The translations under genes and the position numbers were made by a program. This document shows positions 6,642-13,984 of a stretch of DNA of 28,292 nucleotides, piece by piece. Source of the DNA: SLST01 sp964458555. GTDB taxonomy: Bacteria > Spirochaetota > Spirochaetia > DSM-27196 > SLST01. The notes below the pieces were generated by a model that did not search any database, had not been told where the DNA came from, and saw only the letters and a list, made by a program, of their open reading frames with translations. The DNA is taken from NCBI GenBank assembly GCA_964458555.1, contig CAYWJH010000037.1, forward strand, positions 1 to 28,292. Reading direction: 5' to 3'. How positions within the stretch are numbered: the stretch's first letter is position 1; each line of letters begins with the position of its first letter.

Positions 6642-8510
6642 ATGTCAAAGCACGAATTCCAGACCGAAGTATCGCAACTACTCGATCTCATCGTTCACAG
6701 TCTCTACAGCCACAAGGAGATCTTCCTCCGCGAGCTCGTCTCCAACGCGTCCGACGCGCTCGACAAGCTCAAGTATCTGACCATGACCGAGGACGCGTTC
6801 AAGGAGTTCCCCTTCGACCCGCGCGTGGACATCGAGTTCGACGAGCAGGACCGCTCGTGGATCGCCGTCACGGATACCGGGGTCGGCATGAACGAAGAAG
6901 ACCTCGTCGAGAACCTCGGTACGATCGCGAAGAGCGGGACCAAGGGGTTCCTCTCGCAGCTCACCGGCGACGCGAAGAAGGACTCGAACCTCATAGGCCA
7001 GTTCGGCGTCGGCTTCTACAGCGTCTTCATGGTCGCCGACAGCGTGGACGTGACCAGCCGTAAGGCCGGCGACGAGAAGGCGTGGAAGTGGACGAGCGAC
7101 GGTCGCGGCGAGTTCGAGATCACGGAGAGTGAGCTCGATACCAACGGGACGAAGGTGGTTCTCCACCTCAACGATGATGGCAAGGAGTACGCCAACCGCT
7201 GGCAGATCCAGGAGATCGTCAAGAAGTACTCGGACCACATCGCCTTCCCCATCTATCTGCGCTACACGAAGACCGAGTACGACGACAAGGGCAAGGAGAA
7301 GGGGAAGGAGGAGAAGCTCGAGCAGGTCAACGAGGCGAGCGCGCTCTGGAAGCAGCCGAAGAGCGAGCTCTCCGACGACGACTACAAGAACTTCTACAAG
7401 ACGATCTCGCACGAGACCGAGGATCCGCTCTTCTGGTTGCACACGAAGGCGGAGGGGACGATGGAGTACACCACGCTCTTCTACGTCCCGGCGACCGCGC
7501 CGTTTGACATGTATCAGGTCGACTATCGGCCCGGCGTGAAGCTCTACGTCCAGCGCGTGTTCATTACCGACGACGAGAAAGAGCTCATGCCCACCTACCT
7601 ACGCTTCCTGCGCGGAGTCATCGACAGCGAGGATCTGCCGCTGAACGTCAGCCGCGAGATTCTCCAGCAGAACAAGGTCATGGCGAGCATCAGGAGCGCG
7701 AGCGTGAAGAAGCTCCTCGGCGAGCTGCAGCGGATCGCGCTCGAGGACAAGGAGCTCTACAAGAGGTTCATCGAGCAGTACAATCGACCGCTCAAGGAGG
7801 GGCTCTACCAGGACTTCGCGAACCGGGAGACCCTCATGGAGCTGGTCCGATTCAAGAGCACGCGCGAGGAGGGGTGGACGAGCCTCGAGGAGTACAAGCA
7901 GCGCATGCTCGCCGATCAGAAGGCGATCTACTACATCACCGGCGGCGACGAGCAGACGCTGCGGAACTCGCCGCTGCTCGAGGCGTACCGGAAGAAGGAC
8001 ATCGAAGTCCTCATCATGGACGACGACTTCGACGAGATCGTCGTCCCGTCCATCGGCACCTACAAGGAGACCGAGCTCAAACCGGTCAACCGGGCCGATG
8101 CCGGCGAGGATCTCAAGGACGAGGGCGACAAGGAGCAGGAGAAGAAGCTCGAGCCGGTGATCGACAAGATCAAGGCCGCGCTCGGCGAGCGCGTGAAGGA
8201 CGTGCGATTCTCCGTCCGGCTCGCCGACAGCCCCAGCTGTATCGTCGTCGACGACGCCGACCCGACCATGCAGATGCAGCAGCTCCTCAAGGCGATGGGC
8301 CAGCAGGAGATCCCGGAGGTCAAGCCGATCCTCGAGATCAACCCGAAGCACCAGATCGTCGCGAGCCTCGAGTCGGCATCCGACGACGCGTTCGTCGAGG
8401 ACGTGGCGTTCCTGCTCCTCGACCAGGCGCTGCTCGTCGAGGGGGCTCAGGTCAAGGAGCCCGCTGACTTCGTGAAGCGGCTCAACAGGGTTCTCTCGCG
8501 CGCGCTGTAG
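6642..8510 (+). CDS. htpG: Molecular chaperone HtpG (Hsp90)
   Basis: 622 residues, full length for bacterial Hsp90. It is a cytoplasmic ATP-dependent dimeric chaperone. The N-terminal GHKL ATPase domain (1-215) has FLRELVSNASDALDKL, DTGVGMNEEDL, GTIAKSGTKGF and GQFGVGFYSVFMVAD. The middle domain includes PLNVSREILQQNK, with the catalytic-loop arginine, and the C-terminal dimerisation domain runs from about 510 to the end. A glutamate/lysine-rich stretch near residues 210-230 (DDKGKEKGKEEKLEQ) is an expanded loop at the N-M junction. The gene has its own promoter and a good Shine-Dalgarno sequence (6628-6634), so it appears monocistronic. A strong hairpin surrounds its stop codon. Confidence 0.98.
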   Translation: MSKHEFQTEVSQLLDLIVHSLYSHKEIFLRELVSNASDALDKLKYLTMTEDAFKEFPFDPRVDIEFDEQDRSWIAVTDTGVGMNEEDLVENLGTIAKSGTKGFLSQLTGDAKKDSNLIGQFGVGFYSVFMVADSVDVTSRKAGDEKAWKWTSDGRGEFEITESELDTNGTKVVLHLNDDGKEYANRWQIQEIVKKYSDHIAFPIYLRYTKTEYDDKGKEKGKEEKLEQVNEASALWKQPKSELSDDDYKNFYKTISHETEDPLFWLHTKAEGTMEYTTLFYVPATAPFDMYQVDYRPGVKLYVQRVFITDDEKELMPTYLRFLRGVIDSEDLPLNVSREILQQNKVMASIRSASVKKLLGELQRIALEDKELYKRFIEQYNRPLKEGLYQDFANRETLMELVRFKSTREEGWTSLEEYKQRMLADQKAIYYITGGDEQTLRNSPLLEAYRKKDIEVLIMDDDFDEIVVPSIGTYKETELKPVNRADAGEDLKDEGDKEQEKKLEPVIDKIKAALGERVKDVRFSVRLADSPSCIVVDDADPTMQMQQLLKAMGQQEIPEVKPILEINPKHQIVASLESASDDAFVEDVAFLLLDQALLVEGAQVKEPADFVKRLNRVLSRAL

Positions 8511-8519
8511 CGCGCGAGA
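8494..8519 (+). other. GC hairpin wrapped around the htpG stop codon
   Basis: TCTCGCGCGC (8494-8503) pairs perfectly with GCGCGCGAGA (8510-8519), 10 base pairs, with loop GCTGTA holding most of the TAG stop codon. No T run follows, so it is not a classical intrinsic terminator. It may be a 3' stabiliser or a Rho-associated end. Confidence 0.5.
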
Positions 8520-8566
8520 ACCGTCGGCTCTGCCTTGGGAGCACGTATCACCGTTTGTGGAGTAAT

Positions 8567-8595
8567 TTGACAACGTCTGGCTCCTGCGCTACACT
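8567..8595 (+). promoter_or_regulatory. Strong sigma70 promoter of the histidine kinase, leaderless type
   Basis: A perfect TTGACA (8567-8572), a 17-base spacer and TACACT (8590-8595). The ATG at 8603 lies 7 bases after the -10, where transcription would be expected to begin. Confidence 0.75.
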
Positions 8596-8602
8596 TGCGC
8601 GT

Positions 8603-9973
8603 ATGGAGGGTCCCAGGTCCGCCGATGCTCGCTCGTCTTCCGTGCCGCGACCGCTGCGCAGGTGGTCCGGCGGAGACATGCGCGTCGCCGAGCGCTTTCT
8701 GAAGCTCTACCGCGACCGGACGATGGTGGTGGGCTTCGTCGCTCTCGCCGCGGTCGTGCTGCTCGTGGGCATCGAGCACGCGTGCGCCCGGGTCACGACC
8801 GGCTCGCCCTCCCTCGGATCGCAGGATCTCGTCGCGCTCGGCTACGCGCTCGCCGCCGGCGGGCTCGGGCTGTGGGCGTGGCGGCTGCGTCGCCGCGGTT
8901 CGCGCCGGCCGATCGCCTCGCTCTGCCTCGCGACCGCGCTCTTTGCCGCCTCGCTGGCCATCGCGGTGGACGTCATTGGGCAGGACACCGCGGTCAGCAT
9001 GCCGGAGGTCTACTTCGTCATGATGCTGCTCGCGTTCGCGGGGCTCCTGCCGCTGCCTCCCGCGCGCTTCATCGCGGTCGCGGTTCCCGGCGTCGCCGGG
9101 GCGATCGGGATGGTTCTGCTTGTCGGGCCGGGCGGGACGCCCCTGCTGCGCGCCGCGATCGTCGCGACCGCCGCGTTGATCGCCGTCGCGATGGCGCACC
9201 TGAACTTCCGGCGAATCAGGTCGATGTTCGCGAGCCGGCTGCGAGCCGAGGACGCCGTCGTCGAGCGCGACGAGTTCGTGCGCATCCTCGCGCACGACCT
9301 GCGCAACCCCATCGGCGCGCTGCCCGACTTCGCCTCGCTCATCCGTTACAAGCACGACGCCGACCCCGGCGGCGACCTGACGACCGAGCTCGACGTGCTC
9401 GAGAGCACCGCTCGCGGCGTTCGCTCGCAGCTCGACAACGTGCTGCTGTGGGGGCACGCGGGGGAAGGTCGGCTGGAGGTCGACGACGGCGTGGTGGACG
9501 TTCCGGACCTCGTCCGATCGATCGCCGAGAGCGTCGCCGCGCACGCGCATCTCAAGGACATCGACCTCGTGACCGACGCGCCGAGCGTCCTGCCGGTGCG
9601 AAGCGACGCGGGGCTGCTGAGAGCGATCGTTCGAAACCTCGTCGATAACGCGTTGAAGTTCACCAAACCGGGAGGGCGGGTCAGCGTATCATGCCGGCTG
9701 GAGAACGGCTCAGCGCTCATCGCGGTCGAAGACGACGGGATAGGGATGGAAACAGGCGACGATCAGCCGCAGCGAAGCGGCACCGGGGGCGAGCGGGGAT
9801 CCGGACTCGGACTCTCGCTCGTCCGGACGCTCGTGACGCGGATAGGCGCGACGATGACGATCGAATCCCAACCCGGCTCGGGCACGGCCGTGCGCATTCG
9901 CGTGCCGGTCGGGATCGAGACGTTCGAGCGCGCGAGCTCGTCTGCGGGTGCGCCGGCGGCGAGCCCGGCCTGA
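8603..9973 (+). CDS. Membrane-bound sensor histidine kinase
   Basis: 456 residues from the chosen start. About six hydrophobic segments between residues 45 and 210 form an integral-membrane sensor region, for example MVVGFVALAAVVLLVGI, ALCLATALFAASLAIAV-like and IVATAALIAVAMA. The HisKA dimerisation domain has the H-box FVRILAHDLRNPIGALPDF. The ATPase domain has the N-box NLVDNALKFT, G1 box VEDDGIGM and G2 box GSGLGLSLVRTLV. No PAS, HAMP or receiver domain was seen, and no response regulator gene lies next to it, so it is an orphan kinase here. I chose ATG 8603 because the promoter's start point falls on it. ATG 8678 is an alternative with a weak GGAG only 2 bases upstream and would drop a 25-residue basic, serine-rich leader. 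The signal sensed is unknown. Confidence 0.88.
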   Translation: MEGPRSADARSSSVPRPLRRWSGGDMRVAERFLKLYRDRTMVVGFVALAAVVLLVGIEHACARVTTGSPSLGSQDLVALGYALAAGGLGLWAWRLRRRGSRRPIASLCLATALFAASLAIAVDVIGQDTAVSMPEVYFVMMLLAFAGLLPLPPARFIAVAVPGVAGAIGMVLLVGPGGTPLLRAAIVATAALIAVAMAHLNFRRIRSMFASRLRAEDAVVERDEFVRILAHDLRNPIGALPDFASLIRYKHDADPGGDLTTELDVLESTARGVRSQLDNVLLWGHAGEGRLEVDDGVVDVPDLVRSIAESVAAHAHLKDIDLVTDAPSVLPVRSDAGLLRAIVRNLVDNALKFTKPGGRVSVSCRLENGSALIAVEDDGIGMETGDDQPQRSGTGGERGSGLGLSLVRTLVTRIGATMTIESQPGSGTAVRIRVPVGIETFERASSSAGAPAASPA

Positions 9974-9998
9974 TCGGCCTCGCACGGGCCGCGGCGCC

Positions 9999-10535
9999 TC
10001 AGCTCGCGCCGCCGAACCGCTCGAACCACGCCCGCTCGCCGAATCCCCGCTTCGGGCGCTGGCGCGGCTGCTCGGCGGGAACGCCGACGGGGAGAATTAC
10101 CCGCACCTCGCGCTCCTTCGGCACGCCGAGCAACTCCCCGATTCGCGCGGCGACGTCGTTACGCCGGAGCTCGCCGTCGAGCCAGACCGAGGCGTAGCCG
10201 AGCGAGGTGATCGCGAGCAGCGTGTTCTCCGTCGCCGCCGCGTAGTCCTCCACCCCGAAGGCGAACTCCTTGTCGTCGGTAGCGTGCGGATCCATGACGA
10301 CCACGACGATCGCCTGCGCGGTCACGAGGCACTCCTTACCGGAGGTCAGCGCGACGAGGCGCTCGAGCAGGTCGCGATCGGTCACCACGACGAACGACGT
10401 CGACTGGCCGTTGTGCCCGCTCGGCGCGACGAGCCCGGCCTCGACGATGCGCTCGAGGTGCTCGCGCGGGATCGGGTCGGCGGTGAAGGCACCGCGGTAG
10501 CTCGCTCGTTCTCGGATTGCTTGGAGAGTGTCCAT
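9999..10535 (-). CDS. Nitroreductase family protein
   Basis: 178 residues, a short member of the FMN-dependent nitroreductase family, which reduces nitro compounds, quinones or flavins with NAD(P)H. The N-terminal ASYRGAFTADPIPREHLERIVEAG (read in parts) corresponds to the family's RRSVR...P...L..I...A motif. APSGHNGQSTSFVVV matches the FMN-binding APSa.N.QPw.f region, and LGYASVWLDGEL followed by LGVPKEREVRVILPVG matches the C-terminal G..S.W...... and P.G...E region. The frame is open upstream to 10889, but that extension overlaps the nucleotidyltransferase gene. ATG 10535 starts at the family-typical position and lies 6 bases after an extended -10 box. The physiological substrate cannot be told. 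Confidence 0.85.
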   Translation of the reverse strand: MDTLQAIRERASYRGAFTADPIPREHLERIVEAGLVAPSGHNGQSTSFVVVTDRDLLERLVALTSGKECLVTAQAIVVVVMDPHATDDKEFAFGVEDYAAATENTLLAITSLGYASVWLDGELRRNDVAARIGELLGVPKEREVRVILPVGVPAEQPRQRPKRGFGERAWFERFGGAS

Positions 10536-10541
10536 GCGGCC

Positions 10542-10550
10542 AGTGTAGCA
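10542..10550 (-). promoter_or_regulatory. Extended -10 promoter of the nitroreductase, leaderless type
   Basis: On the minus strand TGC-TACACT; the hexamer (10542-10547) ends 6 bases before the ATG at 10535. No good -35 is seen, which is common with a TGn extended -10. Confidence 0.55.
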
Positions 10551-10573
10551 CGCGCGGGGGCTGCCGCGCGCCG

Positions 10574-11188
10574 CTACCCGCGCGGGTGCGACCCTCGGCT
10601 CCCGCCGGAGCGCATGACGCGCTCGGCGATGCGCGTCAGCTCGGCCCGCACCGGGTGCGGCGCCGACGCGATCGTCGAGCGAATCCGTTCCGGGTCGTTC
10701 GCCTGCACGAGGCTCACGATGTCGGCGAGGTCCTTCGCGGCGAGCTCCTCGCCTTCCTCGGCGCGCTTCTTCAGGTACACGGCGGTCTTGATCGCGAGGA
10801 GCGCAGCGAGGCTCGCGAACCACGCTCCCAGATCCGCGTCGAACTCGGCGATCGACTCCGGCGGGGGGCGCTCGATTGGCATCTCCCACTCGTCGCCCGG
10901 GAAGAGCGCGTCAATCGGTATGCCCGTCTCCTCGTCACGTGCCGATTCGGCACCGACCTTCAGCGAGGCCTCGGCGCCGGCGAGCGAGCGCCACCCTCGC
11001 CGGTCGACCAGGATGTCTATGTCGTGGGTCGTGCGCGGCGCGCCGTTTCTCACGACCGCGACGCCTCCGACGACGCAGTACGCGATCCCTCTCCGAGCGA
11101 GGATCTCGTGCAGCCGTCGGAGCGTCGCCATGATGGGCGCGTTGGGTCCGAGGTCGCCGTTGGCCGAGAGGATCTCGCGAGCGGTCAC
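10574..11188 (-). CDS. Nucleotidyltransferase-fold protein (MNT/AbiEii-like)
   Basis: 204 residues from the GTG at 11188. The N-terminal part carries the nucleotidyltransferase signature: YCVVGGVAVVRNG (the glycine pair), then THDIDILVDRRGW (the D-x-D metal-binding acids). The rest is helical with an acidic KKRAEEGEELAAKDLADIVSL segment, as in AbiEii-like or DUF6036-like stand-alone proteins. Some relatives are toxins of toxin-antitoxin pairs, but no partner gene is evident beside it, so I make no toxin claim. A longer frame reaches 11236, but GTG 11188 is favoured because a TTGCGC-17-TACGCT promoter places transcription start on it. The arginine- and glycine-rich tail is probably disordered. 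Confidence 0.75.
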   Translation of the reverse strand: MTAREILSANGDLGPNAPIMATLRRLHEILARRGIAYCVVGGVAVVRNGAPRTTHDIDILVDRRGWRSLAGAEASLKVGAESARDEETGIPIDALFPGDEWEMPIERPPPESIAEFDADLGAWFASLAALLAIKTAVYLKKRAEEGEELAAKDLADIVSLVQANDPERIRSTIASAPHPVRAELTRIAERVMRSGGSRGSHPRG

Positions 11189-11194
11189 GGGGGA

Positions 11195-11223
11195 AGCGTA
11201 CTCCGCCCGCGCCCGCGGCGCAA
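11195..11223 (-). promoter_or_regulatory. Promoter of the nucleotidyltransferase gene, leaderless type
   Basis: On the minus strand TTGCGC (11218-11223), 17 bases, then TACGCT (11195-11200), which ends 6 bases before GTG 11188. A GC hairpin (11226-11233 with 11238-11245) lies just upstream, after the DUF2892 stop. Confidence 0.6.
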
Positions 11224-11225
11224 GC

Positions 11226-11245
11226 CCGCCGCGCAAGCGCGGCGG
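11226..11245 (-). terminator. GC hairpin after the DUF2892 gene
   Basis: CCGCCGCG (11226-11233) and CGCGGCGG (11238-11245) form an 8-base-pair stem with a four-base loop just past the DUF2892 stop codon. No T run follows on the minus strand, so the terminator role is only likely. Confidence 0.4.
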
Positions 11246-11251
11246 CGGCCG

Positions 11252-11354
11252 CTACGCCTGTGGCTTCTTGCGCGTGCTCAGCTTGAACGGAGCGTAGAGC
11301 GGGCAGAAGCTGATCGTCGACGTCGCGAGGAAGACGATCCCCAAACCGCCCGCG
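11252..11354 (-). CDS. DUF2892 (YgaP-like) small membrane protein, C-terminal part only
   Basis: Reading the minus strand from the gap to the TAG at 11252-11254 gives 33 residues: a hydrophobic GGLGIVFLATSTISFCPLYA followed by a short basic tail ending RKKPQA. The FCPLYAPF element is typical of the end of DUF2892 proteins, small two-helix inner-membrane proteins of about 60-75 residues that often end in GxCPLYxxxGxxT. The first half and the start codon are lost in the 100-N gap. Below the usual length threshold but well supported by the motif. Confidence 0.7.
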
Positions 11355-11454
11355 NNNNNNNNNNNNNNNNNNNNNNNNNNNNNNNNNNNNNNNNNNNNNN
11401 NNNNNNNNNNNNNNNNNNNNNNNNNNNNNNNNNNNNNNNNNNNNNNNNNNNNNN
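11355..11454. other. Assembly gap (100 N)
   Basis: Exactly 100 N, a placeholder length. The flanks are very GC-rich and share no long repeat. It removes the N-terminal half of the DUF2892 gene and the intergenic region after the beta-barrel gene. Confidence 0.99.
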
Positions 11455-11467
11455 CGCCCGCGCGCGC

Positions 11468-12148
11468 TCAGAGCGCAAGGCTCCCGTCGATCCCCACGGA
11501 GAACCCGCCCAGCCTGATCTTCAGCGCCTGCTCCCAGCTCTCGCCGGTCTTTCCGTTCACCTCGGAGTAGGTCCCGGAAAGCGTCGCGTCGGCGCGGTAG
11601 AGCCGGTAGGTGACGTTGAGGTCCACGCTAATCCGGTCGACGCGCACGCCCACCCCGCCGCCGGCCTGCCATCCCCAGCCCAGCCGGCCGTCGTCGACCT
11701 GAAGCGGTTCTTCGAAGGTGTGGAGCGAATCCGTGGCAGCGCGATCTCGTTCGATGTTCTTCACGAGCGGCACGAGCTTCATGTTCCAGAAGCCGCCCAC
11801 CCCGCCGAAGACATCGACATAGACCGGCCCGATGGGCAACCGTGCCTTCGCGTTGACGAACCCGGTCAGCGTGTCGGCGAAGAACCACGGTGAGCCACCC
11901 GCCTGCCCCCCGGTCTCGGGAAGGAGCGCGTAGACCTTGTTGTAGACCAGGCCGAAGGGGATGCTCAGGATCCCGCCCAGGCCCAGGCTCGAGCCGATCG
12001 CCGTTTCCACGCCCACGCTTCCGTCGTCGGCGAGATAGAGCGCCTCCGGCACGAAGACCGATACGCCCCCGCCCACGCTCTGCGCCGCGACCGGCGCCAC
12101 AGCCGCGACGACGAGCGCGACGACCATTGCGAACACACGTCCTCTCAT
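11468..12148 (-). CDS. Predicted outer-membrane beta-barrel protein
   Basis: 226 residues. A signal peptide (MRGRVFAMVVALVVAAVAPVAAQ) has a clear A-x-A cleavage site near residue 22. The mature part alternates polar and hydrophobic residues in short amphipathic strands with many glycines: GGGVSVFVPEALYL, FGLVYNKVYALLP, GPVYVDVFGGVGGFW and ISVDLNVTYRLYR. It ends in the strand GFSVGIDGSLAL rather than the canonical terminal phenylalanine. This suits a small porin-like or OmpW/OmpA-fold barrel, but no named family is evident. ATG 12148 has GGGAGG 4 bases upstream and an extended -10 promoter at 12178-12186. Confidence 0.75.
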   Translation of the reverse strand: MRGRVFAMVVALVVAAVAPVAAQSVGGGVSVFVPEALYLADDGSVGVETAIGSSLGLGGILSIPFGLVYNKVYALLPETGGQAGGSPWFFADTLTGFVNAKARLPIGPVYVDVFGGVGGFWNMKLVPLVKNIERDRAATDSLHTFEEPLQVDDGRLGWGWQAGGGVGVRVDRISVDLNVTYRLYRADATLSGTYSEVNGKTGESWEQALKIRLGGFSVGIDGSLAL

Positions 12149-12177
12149 GCCACCTCCCGGGCATCGAGCCCTCGCGC

Positions 12178-12186
12178 ATCGTAGCA
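12178..12186 (-). promoter_or_regulatory. Extended -10 promoter of the beta-barrel gene
   Basis: On the minus strand TGC-TACGAT, hexamer 12178-12183. The expected start near 12171 leaves a leader of just over 20 bases with GGGAGG before the ATG. Confidence 0.5.
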
Positions 12187-12257
12187 GATGTCGCCCCGCG
12201 TGACAGCAGCGCCGCTTCCGACGTCCGGGTCCGGCCGTCCGGCGCAGCCCGGACGCC

Positions 12258-12848
12258 CTACAGCCGGAACGGAAGCGTGACTATCGCGCTCGGAAGTACC
12301 CGCGAGCGCGCGGCTTCGGGTTCTGCCACGATCCGCGGCTGTTCGGGAAAAGACCCGTCATCGCCGGCGTTGTAGATGATCACCGACTGGTTGCCGGGGT
12401 CGACGAGCCAGTACTCGGCCACGCCGGAGCGCTCGTAGAGGTCGCGCTTGACGGTGATGTCCTTGGTAAGCGTATACGGCGACAGGATCTCGATCACGAT
12501 CGCCGGCGCGCCTGCGTAGCCGCGTCTGGTGACGCGCGAGTCGTCGCACACGACGATGAGGTCGGGCTGGACGACCGTGTCGGCGTCGTCGACGTCCGCC
12601 TCGCTGTTCGCGAACAGAAAGACGTCGAGCGGCGCGAACAGGGGCTCGCATCCCGAGCCCCGGGCCGCTGTCCGGAACACCTCGTAGAGGTCGCCGAGGA
12701 CCCGCTGGTGCGAGGGCGAGGGCGCGGCGCACATGCTCCACGCGACCCCCTCGATCAGCTCCCAACGTTCCTCTTCGGGCCACGAAGCGTACTCCCGGTA
12801 CGTGTAACGGTGATCGGTCTTTCGAACGGGGTCGGCCATGCGGCGCAT
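12258..12848 (-). CDS. Uma2 family protein (DUF820, PD-(D/E)XK nuclease fold)
   Basis: 196 residues. The family signature is present: an N-terminal YTYREYASWPEEERWELIEG (substrate-domain start), PSPSHQRVLGDL, then VQPDLIVVCD and IVIEILSP, which carry the catalytic aspartate and glutamate of the PD-(D/E)XK fold. KRDLYERSGVAEYWLVDP (the K-x-x-x-Y...Y-W-(L/I)-V-D region) follows. Uma2 proteins are widespread and multicopy in cyanobacteria and some other phyla; their physiological role is unclear and no partner gene is seen. Two starts are possible: ATG 12848, 7 bases after a TATACT (leaderless), or ATG 12839, which would have AAGGAG 9 bases upstream. Longer upstream frames overlap the divergent promoter region and are rejected. 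Confidence 0.88.
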   Translation of the reverse strand: MRRMADPVRKTDHRYTYREYASWPEEERWELIEGVAWSMCAAPSPSHQRVLGDLYEVFRTAARGSGCEPLFAPLDVFLFANSEADVDDADTVVQPDLIVVCDDSRVTRRGYAGAPAIVIEILSPYTLTKDITVKRDLYERSGVAEYWLVDPGNQSVIIYNAGDDGSFPEQPRIVAEPEAARSRVLPSAIVTLPFRL

Positions 12849-12855
12849 CTCCTTC

Positions 12856-12861
12856 AGTATA
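12856..12861 (-). promoter_or_regulatory. -10 element of the Uma2 gene
   Basis: TATACT on the minus strand ends 7 bases before ATG 12848. The intervening GAAGGAG could also serve as a Shine-Dalgarno sequence for ATG 12839 if transcription started slightly upstream. No clear -35. Confidence 0.5.
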
Positions 12862-12905
12862 CAGTACGCGTGAAAACGCGTCGTCGCTTCACAACCGCGC
12901 GCCCT

Positions 12906-12934
12906 TTGACACGCGCCCCCGGCGCCGGTAGCGT
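12906..12934 (+). promoter_or_regulatory. Sigma70 promoter of the AEC transporter, leaderless type
   Basis: Perfect TTGACA (12906-12911), 17 bases, TAGCGT (12929-12934). The GTG start at 12941 lies 6 bases after the -10, at the expected first transcribed base. Confidence 0.7.
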
Positions 12935-12940
12935 GCACGG

Positions 12941-13984
12941 GTGGTTCTCGACATCCTGCTGCCGGTAGGCCGGCTCATCGGCGCGACGCTCGCCGGTTTT
13001 CTCATCTTCAAGATTGACCTCGTCCGTCGTTATGCGCTGCGGCCGTTCGTCTTCCTCATCGTGAACATCGTCTTCCCGCTCTACTTCGTGCACACGATGC
13101 CCAGCCAGTGGGCCGATGGGCTCGCCGCGGGGTGGGGCTGGATGGTCGTCTTCTTCGTCGCCTATCTCGTCTTCTTCGCGCTCCAGTACGGGCTCGCGCG
13201 CGCGCTCATCGACCGCGTGCGCCCGTTCCGCAGCGAGCATCCGCAGGAGCTGCTCGTGCTCTTCGCGATGCACAACGCCGGCTACATCCCCATCCCCATC
13301 ATCGCGGCGCTCACCCCGCCGGCGGTATCGGTCTACATGTCGTTCTACATGATGGCCTTCGTGCTGAGCTTCTTTACCGTGGCGGTGTGGATCATCCAGG
13401 GCGCGGCGCACATCCGAAGCGGTGGTTCGTCTCAGGCCGATGTCGCTCGCGCGGAGGGGCGCGGCACGGCGCCCGAGGAGCCGGCGGCCCCGCCCCGCCC
13501 AACGTTCAAGCTGAACGCGCCGGTCGTCGGTATTCTCGCCGGACTCCTGTTCGCGGTGACCGGCCTCTACGACGTCCTGCCCGGCTGGGTGAAGGCGCCG
13601 TTCCGGTTCTCGTCGATCATCGCGCTCGACGCGATCATGGGCGTGCTCGGCGCGGTGCTCGCCTCTATCCCCGGGCGAGCGATCCGCATGCGGCGCGAGT
13701 TCGCCGGGCTCGTAGTCGTGAAGATGGTGCTCTACCCTGCCGCGGTCCTCGGCCTCATGGCGCTCGTTCCGCTCCACGGGCTCGACCCGCGGGTCGCCTC
13801 CGGGATCAAGCTCGCGATGGTGCTCCAGGCCGTCGTGCCCCCGGCGACCAATATCCTCGTGATCACGAAGGCGTACGGTACCGACGAGCAGGTCGAGTAC
13901 GCCGGAAGCGCGATCGTCGTGACCTACGCGGCGAGCATCGTGCTCATCCCGCTCTTCCTCATCGCCTCGCGGCTCGTCTTCTAA
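12941..13984 (+). CDS. AEC (auxin efflux carrier) family transporter
   Basis: 347 residues, an inner-membrane carrier with about ten hydrophobic helices in two halves: five before and five after a hydrophilic, alanine- and proline-rich loop at about 160-190. Typical elements include NIVFPLYFVHT (first half), MHNAGYIPIPI (the N-G/A-G-x-P core motif), APVVGILAGLLFAV opening the second half, and AVVPPATNILVITKAYG near the end. Bacterial AEC members move dicarboxylates such as malate or malonate, or other anions; the substrate here cannot be told. Translation from GTG 12941 puts the first helix at the very N-terminus. The stop overlaps the stop of the convergent HAD gene. Confidence 0.88.
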   Translation: MVLDILLPVGRLIGATLAGFLIFKIDLVRRYALRPFVFLIVNIVFPLYFVHTMPSQWADGLAAGWGWMVVFFVAYLVFFALQYGLARALIDRVRPFRSEHPQELLVLFAMHNAGYIPIPIIAALTPPAVSVYMSFYMMAFVLSFFTVAVWIIQGAAHIRSGGSSQADVARAEGRGTAPEEPAAPPRPTFKLNAPVVGILAGLLFAVTGLYDVLPGWVKAPFRFSSIIALDAIMGVLGAVLASIPGRAIRMRREFAGLVVVKMVLYPAAVLGLMALVPLHGLDPRVASGIKLAMVLQAVVPPATNILVITKAYGTDEQVEYAGSAIVVTYAASIVLIPLFLIASRLVF

